A stretch of 64,000 nucleotides of DNA, taken from contig OZ004588.1 of the NCBI GenBank assembly GCA_963924555.1, positions 4,030,001 through 4,094,000 on the forward strand, read 5' to 3'. This document shows, piece after piece, positions 32,706-42,633 of this stretch (the first letter of the stretch is position 1; each line of letters begins with the position of its first letter). This DNA is from Crambe crambe. Its lineage: Eukaryota; Porifera; Demospongiae; Poecilosclerida; Crambeidae. The position numbers were made by a program, and so were the translations under genes. Below the pieces are notes generated by a model. That model saw only the letters and a program-made list of their open reading frames with translations, was not told the DNA's origin and ran no database searches.

Positions 32706-34604
32706 GGCAGCTCCTATTGAATCTCGATCTAAACTGATATTGAAGATAGGAATTTAACTTGGGACTGATCCTTGTAACCATGGTAAATAAACTTGTTTGT
32801 CCTTACAGTGCCAGAAGCAACTCGGTCATTATTGTGCCCAGAGGAGGTTTTCCAGGAGCTTGGGGCACTTAGAAAACCTCCTATGGAGCCTCAATCTTGT
32901 TACATTGATAATAGTCTGGCATAGTACCGCCCACTGACTTGAGTACGTGGTATGGTGACATACAATATAACGAGTTGTGCCGGTGGATTCTTCTGCGCAC
33001 GTGCATTTTCAACAGGAAGTGTCGTAGGTAGCGGTATTATAATTAGCCAGTGACATCACAGTTGTCATTAATTTAATTGGCAGGTGCGCGTAAGTAATTT
33101 TATGTCATTCATTGATTTAGCAGGCTTCCTGCTAAATGGCACAACTCGTTTTATTGTATATCATCAGACCACATACTCAAGTCAGTGGGCGGTGCTATGC
33201 CAGACTACACTGATAGCCACAAATCCACAAATGTTGTTTTTTTTTTCAATAATAATTATAAGAAATTTTAATTTCATGTAACCATGATAAAAATAAACAT
33301 ATTTTTCTCATAATACCATGAGCAACTTTATATCATCATTATTTTCATAATTATATGCTTTTGAGTGTAATTGCACGAGAAACTGGCTAGGTAATTACAC
33401 AAGGCTAAGCCGAGTGCAATTTTAGACAGCAATTACACCCAAATTGCATGGTAAATTACTTGGATCAGCCAGGCAGCTGCATGTAGGTAGCCGTTTATGT
33501 GAACCTGTAATGCTTGCCACAAAACACTTACTTCAGCTTAGGGTGGCCTACTAGGCTGACAATCCATTTAGATAAGCCTAGCGCCTACAATTCACCCTGA
33601 AAAAATGCTGTAGAAATCAATCTAGCTTGCCTACAATCTTCAGAAATGTCGTTACTAGGTTAGTCTGCACATGTGCAGTAGGTAGGAGTGAAATTATGAA
33701 GTACGAGTGAAATTAAGGATCACTCAAACTAATGAGGGTAAATGTACTAGTAAAATTAATATTAACCATATGATTATGCCTATAATAGCAGGAGATTTTC
33801 TGGGAATAATAAAAAGACAAGAAGCATGATAAGTGATAGATTTGTCCCTTTACCATCAAGTGTAACACTACAACTTCAGCTATATACCGTAATCGTATAA
33901 ATTTTCGATGGGGTTTTATTTTCGTTTTTTTCGTAGTCGATCAGAATCCTCAAATAATAAACGAAGTCTTAGTACTATGACGTCATATATGACGATGCGC
34001 ATGCGTGTGTGATATCGATAGCAGCTGGAAAACAGATAGTCGAGAGTATCATGCTTCATTACCGCCGTTACCTGTCTCTCTTGCTTCTACAACGAAGCGT
34101 CTCGCCTTCCATAGCAGTCTAGATTTTAGTTTGGCCGTCGCCAGCCCAGCTTTTCTTGCATGTCACCCGGCCCCAGCAGCAGGCAATGATATAGCTATTA
34201 ATATACGCGCATGTGCTTGCTACGTACGTACGAAAATTAGACCTGCGGAAATTTTTTATTATAGGAACAATCCGGAAATCACGAAATTTTAAACCTCCGA
34301 AAATTTATACGATTACGGTAAAGTGATTGATTCATCGATCATTAGTGTAAAGTTATGCAATAATCATTCTTTTGCACTTCTGTCATGTCTACTATTCAGC
34401 ATCGGTGATGAATTTGAACAGCTAGCCACCTACTAGATCCACAGTTGATAGCTATCAACTGAACAGGTTTAACTCCTTCCACAGGTGTCCATTTCTGCCT
34501 TGATTTAAATTTTTGATAAAAAAAAATACAATTATAATTGCATTAAGGAAGAAATAGAGAGTCATGTCTGACAAAGCTTTAGCTACAGGGAAAAGTGGGT
34601 GGAA
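32706..34604. other. Spacer between class B and class A genes, unit 3
   Basis: Matches 16,140-17,592 except for the MITE at 33,887-34,318. The ETS-type word lies at 33,012-33,021, 307 bases above the class B start codon. No exon recognised; an open frame at 34,005-34,292 lies inside the MITE and has no recognisable motif. Confidence 0.5.
33887..34318. mobile_element. TA-inserted MITE with perfect 21-base ends
   Basis: The left end CCGTAATCGTATAAATTTTCG is matched exactly by the reverse complement at the right end. TA flanks both ends. The homologous site in unit 1 (about 17,301-17,312) reads tatataaagtg with no element, which shows the insertion and its TA duplication. The element is 432 bases, GC-richer in the middle, and has no recognisable transposase. 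It entered after the unit 1 / unit 3 duplication. Confidence 0.9.
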
Positions 34605-34660
34605 TCACAGGTGAGAATCTGTAGAGACAATAGATATCCTTTTCTCTTTCCTAATGATGT

Positions 34661-35569
34661 CTAACTGAGATGCAAGTGCATATATATTCATATATATTAT
34701 GACTGCTGACATGGTAGGTATTGTTTCAATACTGACCCTTTCTTGATGGCCATTTTCCTGTAGCGTAACCACACCCACACTAAAACCACAACGACCAATC
34801 CTAAGGTCATGACAACAGTCAATCCACCCAAACCTCCAATCAATGCTGAGCAATTGTCAGTATCTTGTGGGGTGTTTTGTGATATCTCAGCAGCAGGTAT
34901 AAGTGGTGTCACAGTGCAGGGAGCCGGAGACACCACCTGAGTACACTGATCCGTCTCTGTCACTGTTTGGGTCAGTTTACGGGTGACGGTGGATACATTC
35001 ACTGTAATGGTCTGTGTTTCATTAGCAAAAGTCCCTGTGTGTCAAAGTGAAAGTATTACACATGTGTGCACGTTATGACTGGTCATTTACTTACTGCATG
35101 ACACTCCTGCTAAAGTGCAACCTCTCACATAAGGATTTGAATTTAAATGCTTGCAATCAATGAGTCTCCTCATATTCTCTTGACATTCAAACCATTCTAT
35201 TCCTTGTTCCCATATCCAGGCGGAATGAAAGAAGCCAACTCCTATACACAGTAACTATAATATGTGTATGCTGAACTATGAGTTTACCTCCCTCAGGGAA
35301 TCCTAACTGCCTGCACGCCACCTTGGCATCCCGCAAATCCCAACCATTATGGCATATGTACTTCCATTTTGTCCCATCGCATAATTGTAGGTGACCTGCT
35401 CTAATATTCCCTCCAGCTCTCCCCGCCAATCGAAGAGCACCTCGTTCTGAGCAATTTCGAGCATTTGATACTGAGGAACACAGAATCAGTATTAGAGATG
35501 AAGACAAAAGCAGTGCTTACTTAGTGGATGTAGCAGTAGCAGCCACAGTAGCAAGACCCAGAACTTCAT
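34661..35569 (-). CDS. Class A SRCR receptor, unit 3
   Basis: Exons 35,521-35,569, 35,288-35,470, 35,095-35,241 and 34,737-35,034 match the unit 1 copy at a constant offset of 17,012, but codon 88 is TGG, so the SRCR and TM frame is open. The bases that form the last acceptor in the unit 2 copy (around aaacgttcc) are deleted. The only AG left gives GGT followed at once by TAG, so the protein would be about 226 aa ending KKG. If the intron is retained it ends LKQYLPCQQS at 34,697. Either way the gene encodes an SRCR receptor with almost no cytoplasmic tail and no tail motif longer than QYLP. Confidence 0.7.
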
Positions 35570-36589
35570 GGCACAATCTTCAGCTTTTGTTTTGTAGCCA
35601 CAAATGAACATAGGAAAGATGTTTCTTTGAAACTGATAGTGTATTTATTTCTGTAACCATGGTCTATTACAGTGCCAGAAGCAATTTAGATATCTGAAGG
35701 CCCGAGGCTGTAGCATCCTACTTAGAATAAGTTTGTTACAGGATCAAGTAGTGAAGGATGCCCAGTCGGGGACCAATGAGATATATACACAATAACCAAT
35801 GAGAATTGACCAATTATAGCTTGGTCTTGTTATATTACACGGTGAAAAATCTCTAGCTTGTGAACAGTCACTGATAAGCCTACATACATAGGAAGCTTAA
35901 TCAAATAAGTGTCTAGATAAGCCTACAATCCACTTATAGATAACCCTACAATCCACTTATAGATAAGCCTACAGACTAGATAAGCCTGGTACCTATAGAA
36001 GTGAGCTAACTTCACTATATTTCTTTGAGGGAGCTACTGTAAACAATCTTTGCCCTACCTTTTAGTTGAAATTTGTAAACAACCTATGCTTCTGTGCAAG
36101 CCAGCAGTTAGAAAGCAGCTACTCAACTCAAATTATTCCAAATAATACACACCCAAAGTTTAATAGTAACCATAGCAATGAAGCAAACAACTACCACAGT
36201 GATGCCTGTAGCTCTAACAGGAGGTTTTCTATGTACTCCAAGCTAAGAGAAAACCTCCTATTAAAAACTTAAGTTAGACATTAACTTCCTATTTGTCCTG
36301 TTGTTTCAAGCACTGTAGCTATATGATATGCCTAAGGAACCAGCAAGAAATTAAGGGAGTATTTACTCAGTGCATTTTCATGTATGAAAAATCCATAACT
36401 ATAGTGTCGAGGGTTATGTTCATCCACCAGCTAATTCTCCAGCTATTTCATATTAAATTTTGTCCTGAATATCAAAGTTTTAGGGTTGTGCCTTAAAGGG
36501 GGTAGCATTTTCAACCGTTATGATTTCACTGTATTGTTTTCGACAATTGAAGAGTGATATAGTATAGACTGTATTGCACCTTTACTTTC
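35570..36589. other. Partial fourth copy of the unit spacer
   Basis: Homologous to the start of the other spacers (minisatellite near 35,910-35,990, shared words to about 36,560). No exon. The duplication series appears to end here, since the sequence beyond continues into a class C gene relic instead of another B/A pair. Confidence 0.55.
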
Positions 36590-37945
36590 CTAAAGGGTGT
36601 GTCTTGAAGGAGGTGGTGTTCGTTTCACAGTTATAGTGTGAGATGGGGAATTTCCTTCTTTTCCTACCATGTCCCTAAGACCACACCCACTGTCATGACA
36701 ACTACCAGTGCAGATATGGACTTCCTTCACTTGATCTTGTCCCATCTCTTCTTGTTGCCCACTTAGGCTGTATAATGTACTCCCTACATTTACAACTGAT
36801 AGGCAATGCAAATGTTGATTTCATATGAGACTGCAGTTCATTATACAGCCCAGCTAGACCATCTTTTTTATTTATTTATTTATTATTTATTTATTTATTT
36901 TTGAAGGTCATTTGGTTACTGCATGACATTCCTGCATAGCGTTATATTTTATTATCAAGTGTTTGATATCAAGTTTTGTTTCATTCCCAGAGCATTCAGA
37001 GAGTGCGGTAGCACTCTCTATGTAGGGTTAGTACGGAATGGGCGTGGCTTCTCATTAGAACAATACAAGTTGGACTCTCTGTATCTCTTCTATTCTTGCT
37101 ACAGGCTCAACTAAACTTCTTACATCTAGAAAACAATGCAGAAGATGATGATATGTCCGCTCAAACTCCTCCAGAACAGCGTCAACAATCGGCACCAGCC
37201 GCCGTCTAAATCTAAAATTTTTATGATTCGTTCATCAGATTCATCTTCTAACTCCATGATCCTTTCACATACGACAATCAAATTCATATCGACTTGTGCA
37301 GTTTTAATCACACAATGTGCTTTTACCATTGTTATCCACACAGTTTTCCTCCGAAATAATCAGTCATATTGATTCATTACAAACAATACTATATCAGCCA
37401 TTTTGAAATTAATGTCACGCACGAGCGTCAGTCACGATCATATGCATGTACGCGCATGCCAACTAGTACCTAGCTAGCTAGCTATCTCTCTAAATGGTCA
37501 TATAAAAAGAAACAAGTTATATATATATATATGCTGAATAAAAAGGTTAGTCTGTACTTTTACCTATAGCAGTTTCTGTGAACAAATATCAAAATTATGC
37601 TACCTTCAATAATAATCCCTACATCACTGCCTAAACCAAGCAGAACTTTTACACTGACATGAATAATTAAAGCGGCTTGGTGGGAGGCAGTGATATAGGG
37701 ATTGAAGGCAGCATAATTTTGATGTTTGTTCACAGAAACTGCTATAGGTAAAAGTACAGACTAACCCTACATGGCCTTTTTATTTAGCATAATTTTTTTT
37801 CCTTTCATAAAGTTATAGAATTCCTTCTTTCTTTACCAGCCAAAGTAAAAATATTCTTCTCCTATATAATATGTATTGTGTTCTAGATAAGAGCTGACTG
37901 TTAGTTAGTGAATGGGTTACCTCCTTCAGGGAATCTTAACTGCAC
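36590..37945 (-). pseudogene. Class C receptor relic split by repeats
   Basis: Pieces in gene order on the minus strand: end of SRCR exon 1 (about 37,912-37,942, ..FPEGG-like with donor), start of SRCR exon 2 (about 37,830-37,863), its end (about 36,915-36,998), and a decayed TM exon (about 36,640-36,760, EEMGQDQVKE). Between the two parts of SRCR exon 2 lie repeats starting with gagagtgcggtagcactctc and a foldback at 37,531-37,790. The unit spacers near 11.4, 19.9 and 27.2 kb hold shorter remains of the same gene, so the amplified unit once contained a third receptor. Confidence 0.65.
37531..37790. mobile_element. Foldback element, about 100-base arms
   Basis: The left arm (37,531-37,632, atgctgaataaaaaggttag..) and right arm (37,682-37,790) are inverted copies with small indels, around a loop of about 50 bases. 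No coding sequence. It sits inside a receptor relic. Confidence 0.75.
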
Positions 37946-38046
37946 ATGTCATATAAAATCATGTGATTTTCATAACATAATATACATGATAATTAAATGT
38001 CGTCATATCACCAAGTTAGTCTACTATTCCTTTAAAGTGAGTATAT

Positions 38047-38620
38047 GACCTTATTGTGGATGGGGACTTCATACGCCTGTGCCTCCTCCCTCTCTCCCTG
38101 CATGGTGGGTCCTGCTCCAACATGTGGTAAACTCTCTCCTCACCATCCAATAGGGTCACCCCCTATAGATTAGTGGGTGTGTTGTACAGACCAAATGAGC
38201 CATAGTGGACTATGAGGTATGGCTCAGAGAGGAGGATTTGCCTAACTGTTATCTGTGTGGCTACTGTTCATAAACTATCAGTGATAAAATACATAATGCT
38301 ATCTAAGTACTACACTGTAGCTCTCCTTGAACCTTCTTATCCAATATGACCACACCTACACACTAACACCATCCCTAAAGCCATAAGAGCTGTTAAATGT
38401 CCCCAGACCTCCAGTCAGTGCTATCCGATCCTTTGTTGGTTTCATCCTATCCCTTGGATGCTGCAGGTGGTGTGGCATTGCAATGGCAACTGCATGTACT
38501 TAAAATAGCTACACACACTGTTATACAGAATGGCAATGCAGGGAGAGCAGAGTACCAGCAGGGCACAGCAGTCCTCACTTACTATACAGACCACTCCTGC
38601 AATTTTTCTTCCCCTTTGAC
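38047..38620 (-). pseudogene. Relic of a receptor TM exon and Tyr tail
   Basis: At about 38,390-38,480 the minus strand gives fragments of the stalk/TM exon (TPAASKG.., TDWRSGD) with stops. At 38,047-38,230 it gives fragments of the class E tail (VHYGSFGLYNTPTN, GEERVYHMLEQDPP, then a shifted RRHRRMKSP). The tail is of the class E type although it lies in the SRCR half of the cluster. No intact frame. Confidence 0.65.
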
Positions 38621-38928
38621 CATGAATGTATAGTAAGTCGCATATCAATAGTATTCACTGCAGACCCAGCTAAACTTTGCATTACTGAACACCTCCCATA
38701 ACAGTGTCCAGTCCTTCCCTCCTGTCTGATGCTACCACTTTCACATATCAAGCACAAAATTAATACAAATAATAATACAATCAATGAACAATCTAGACAA
38801 TTGTGATAATTCAGCAGCCAAAGTTTACACTAGTCTACCAATATTTAAAATATATATATATGCCAGATTTAATTCCTGCCAATATATTTCTGGTTAAATC
38901 CCTGATTAAATTCTCCTCCGGCTGCTTC

Positions 38929-39892
38929 CTATTTATCCTGAAGGTCAGAGTCATGTTGTCCTGAAGGGTGTGTCTTGAAGGGGCCAATGCTGGTGGTGGC
39001 ATAGCTTTCATTTTCAACCCTTATGATTTCACTATATGTAGTGTTTCAACAATGAAGAATAATATTATACTCATCACCTTTGCTTTCCTGAGGGGTGTGA
39101 TTTGAAGGGTGTGGTGTTAGGATGGCTATATATCATTTCACTGTATGTTGTATATAATCATAGGGAGTGTTAGAGAGTGTTGTACTCACCTTTGCTCTCC
39201 TGAGAGGTGTCTCTCTCTGATGGGTGATTTCCTATGGCATGACCATACCCATCCTAAGACCACACCCACCAACCCTATGGCCATGACAACTACCAGTGGA
39301 CCTAGACCTCTAGCCAGAGCAGTGCAATCTTGTCCCATCTCTTCTTGTATGGTGGCTACTTCAATGGTGTGTAACAATAGTCCATGTGTTAAGAGCAGCA
39401 CTATTTGTAATAATGGCTTACTACATGCCACTCCTGCATAAGTGCGTCCTCTATTGTCAATTATTTGATATGTGCAATCGATGAGTTTCGTCTCATTCCC
39501 TGAGCACCTAAAGTTATTGAATCCCCCATTCATTTCCCAGCCAAAAGCAAAGTATTCTTCTCCTATAATAATACACACATTACTATGTGTTCCAGATAAG
39601 AGCCTTGGTCAGTAAATGAGTTACCTCCTCCATGGAATCCTAACTGCCTGCACACCACCTTGGCATCTGGCCTACCCCAGTAATCTGAGCACACACTCCT
39701 CCAGTTTGTTCCATTGCATATCTCTATGCGACCTGCTGTGAGATTCTCTCCATATCTTCCTCTCAGTCTGACATCACCATGTTCCTCACACATTTCAAAG
39801 CCATCTGAAATGCAAAGTTAGTATCAAGGTAGAAGACAAAGGTAGTGCCTACTTAGTGGATGTAGCAGTAGCAGAAAGACCCAGACCTTCAT
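38929..39892 (-). CDS. Class C SRCR receptor with altered intron 3
   Basis: Exons: 39,853-39,892 (short signal peptide), 39,625-39,804 and 39,422-39,562 (SRCR), stalk/TM to 39,190, tail exons 39,078-39,140 and 38,929-39,031. The seventh SRCR Cys is replaced (NRGRTYAGV instead of NRGCTYAGV). The acceptor before the TM exon reads ACAT instead of ACAG. If the 38-base intron is kept, the frame runs open from SRCR into the TM (VVVMAIGLVGVVLGWVW), whereas the usual join would hit a stop. The stalk is very short. The tail exons carry MIYSHP and ENESYATT and end LQDK-stop. It is either a working gene with a converted intron or an early pseudogene. Confidence 0.6.
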
Positions 39893-40104
39893 GACACTTA
39901 GTTTCTCTATTAATCAATGCAAGTCTATCACATCATACATGTGGTTGTCATAACACACACAATGTGCAAAGGTTCAGTATGCTTTTATATCATGTTGTAT
40001 GTATAACATTTGTCCTAAGTCACAACTATACTGTCAGTCTTAAGGTTTTTTGTGACTCTACATGTTATCCAAACTTTTCGTTGACAACTGTACCCCTTCT
40101 GTTC

Positions 40105-40158
40105 CAGAGAACCACAGCCACTCCCTCCACAGAGGATTACTCTGTACTGCAGCACTAA
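40105..40158 (+). pseudogene. Inverted tail-end relic (EDYSVLQH)
   Basis: The plus strand reads TPSTEDYSVLQH followed by a stop. This is the exact C-terminal motif of the class E tails, but in the orientation opposite to every intact gene here. It is a short inverted fragment with no TM or stalk next to it. Confidence 0.7.
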
Positions 40159-40799
40159 TGACTCTACCCACTTTCTCTGTTGTAGCTTTGACATGGTTTC
40201 TTCCTTTATTATTGCGTGATGATGTTTAATGTGTTTATGAATGTTTAGATTTACTGTCACAGTATTTCATATCCTATACAATACGAAAGGAGCTAAAGAT
40301 CTTCAATTAGATGCTGGCTAGCCAGTTCTACAACTTTAGCTACATCTAGATTATTCTTTGTCAATACTCATAATTATTATTTCAATAAAAGAGCAGTCAG
40401 TCATAGTTTTATTGCATCATCAGCACAATGTGTCATTACTTTCTTCCATTCTGGGGCTAGATAATAAATTGTTCACTTCTGTAGCTAATATTGTTTAAAA
40501 GGGACACAATACACTGGGTGATGTTCTTAATCGTATATTTGATCCACCAATTCAGTTTGTAACCCACCATTAGTTTTTTGCATGCATGCAGTTGTACTCT
40601 AGACTAATAAGGAAATCACTTTCATGAGTCTTCGATCCACCAATGGAGTTTGTAACCCACCATTAGCTTTTGGCATGCATTATTGTTATACCAAAAGTGC
40701 CTATAATTTCTATAATGAAAATTTCTCAGACATTATTACCAGATGTATTGAAATGTACCAGGAATAAGGTGATATCAGATGGATATCAGATTTGACCAA

Positions 40800-41110
40800 C
40801 CAATACGAAAATATTCTCCTATTCACAGTAACTATGTGATGCATCCCTCAGGGAATCTTAACTGTCTGCACACCACCATAGCATTAGATAAATGTCTTAG
40901 CATACTGACACCCATCGAGTCACATCATATACCTCCCTACTGTAGGACTACTCCCACCTCTCAGTCTAACATCACCTTGTTGCTGGCATGCTTCAAGAGC
41001 TATTGAGTATAGAGTTAGTATATTCAACTATGACAGGATAGAAGACAAAGGCAATGTCTACTTAGTGGATGTAGCAGTAGCAGCCACAGCAGCAAGACCC
41101 AGACCTTCAT
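40800..41110 (-). pseudogene. SRCR receptor 5' relic
   Basis: The signal exon (41,062-41,110) is intact. The first SRCR exon (about 40,845-41,015; EACQQQGDVRLRGG) contains in-frame stops, its acceptor is altered and its donor is lost (FPEGCIT instead of FPEGG/gtaa). A short stump of the second SRCR exon follows. No TM or tail. Confidence 0.75.
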
Positions 41111-41563
41111 GGCACTTGTCACAGCCTATGTGGCATAACTATAGCTATTTATGGACATTAGTATTTTAATGCAGCACTCCTGATTATTTACTAAATGCCA
41201 TGGCAATCATATTAACACTTGGATGCATAGGATAATAGAAATTTACAAAACCTCTTGCTCTCATACTGCTGCTATGACTCAAAAAAAAAGGGGGGGGGGG
41301 GTGGTTTGTTTTTTTCAGCCTTTCATTCTTTACCAAAGAATTTACATATGACAGCCAAAGCCACAAATTCATGTCAGGCTATTATTTCAAGCACTGTGTA
41401 TGATATGCCTAAGGAACCAACTCATGGATATTTATAGTTAACTCTAACATGTACAATAATATATGTAATCCATTAATGATTATAGTGTTTCATAAGCTGT
41501 TTAAATCCCAAGGTTAACTCCTCCTCCTCTCCTACTCCTCCAGCTATAAAATTTCTTGTTGTC

Positions 41564-42496
41564 CTATGGAGTGTGTCTTAAAGGAGCAGTGCCAGTGGTA
41601 GCATAGGTGAGGTTTTCAACCATTTCACTGTATATGTAAGGTATGTTGTTTTGACAATTAAAGTGATATAGATTGTGTTGCACTCACCTTTGCTCTCTTT
41701 TCACTTATTTTGTAAATGTGTTATAGTGTGTGTGTACTCACCTTTGCTCTTCTGAGGGGTATGTCTTTTCGATGGGGGATTTCCCTCTTTTCATGTAGCA
41801 TAACCATGCCCACCCTAAGACCACACCCACCATCCCTGTTGCTATAAGTACTATCAGTGTACTTAAACCTCCAGCCAGAGCAGTGTAACTATGGACTTCC
41901 TTCTCTTGATCTTGTCCTACCTCTCCTTGTACCACAACAGTCCCTGAGCAATACATATATGTAGGGCTATACTTTTTTTTTTTTTCATTTTGAAGGTCAT
42001 TTGCTTACTGCATGCCACTCCTGCGTAAATGCATCCTCTATTTTCAAGTGTTTGATATGTGCAATTGATGAGTTTTGTCTCATTCCCCAAGCACGTTAAG
42101 TTATAGAATCCTCCATTTATTTCCCAGCCAAAATAAAAATATTCTTCTCCTGTGAAGATACTAGATATAGCTACAAGAACTTAGCTGTTGTAGCAATTTA
42201 CCTCCTTCAGGAAATCCTAACTGCCTGCACACCACCTTGGCATCTGGCCTACCCCAGTAATCTTTGCACAGACTCCTCCAGTTTGTTCCATTACATATCT
42301 CTATGCGGCCTGCTGTGAGATTCTCTCCATATCTCCCTCTCAGTCTAACGTCACCTTGTTGCTGGCATGCTTCAAAAGCATCTGAGTATAGAGTTAGTAT
42401 CAACTATAATGAGATAGAGTAGAGGTGAAGACAAAGACAGTGCCTACTTAGTGGATGTAGCAGTAATGGCCACAGCAGCAAGACCCAGACCTTCAT
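41564..42496 (-). CDS. Class C SRCR receptor, compact
   Basis: Predicted 211-aa receptor in five exons: 42,448-42,496 (signal), 42,202-42,381 and 42,009-42,149 (SRCR, eight Cys), 41,742-41,943 (stalk, TM), 41,564-41,627 (tail). All frames are open and all junctions are GT-AG. The stalk is only about 22 residues (VVVQGEVGQDQEKEVHSY), against 60 or more in classes A and B. The TM reads VLIATGMVGVVLGWAWLCY, then KRGKSPIEK. The tail exon carries VENLTYATTGTAPLRHTP-stop. This is one of the cleanest genes in the SRCR half. A pogo-like transposon begins 138 bases upstream of its start codon. Confidence 0.8.
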
Positions 42497-42633
42497 GGCA
42501 CTTAGTCCTTTCAAGACTGGCTGTAATTATGTGCTGTACAGTGCTTTCTGGCATCCTGTGCTATGAATTTTTGTTTTGTGTGTTAGTGAATGTGTGGATT
42601 ATACAAACACACTAACCCATGAATATTATGTTA

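Larger units (their letters stand above)
26175..35569. repeat. Tandem duplication unit 3
   Basis: About 9.4 kb. The spacer is more diverged from units 1 and 2 than they are from each other. The class B gene is decayed. The class A gene and its 3' flank are nearly identical to unit 1. The extra length comes from the hAT-like intron element with its foldback and from a MITE at 33,887-34,318. Confidence 0.8.
39893..41563. other. Spacer with two relics and a direct repeat
   Basis: Contains the inverted tail relic at 40,105-40,158, a direct repeat pair (40,541-40,588 and 40,634-40,680, gatccaccaat..ttggcatgcat type) and the dead gene at 40,800-41,110. The remaining sequence is AT-rich with no exon that I recognise. 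Confidence 0.5.

Noticed and set aside
34005..34292. Plus-strand open frame of 95 codons at 34.0 kb
   Set aside because: It is inside a short MITE that is absent from the equivalent unit 1 site; no transposase or other motif is visible.
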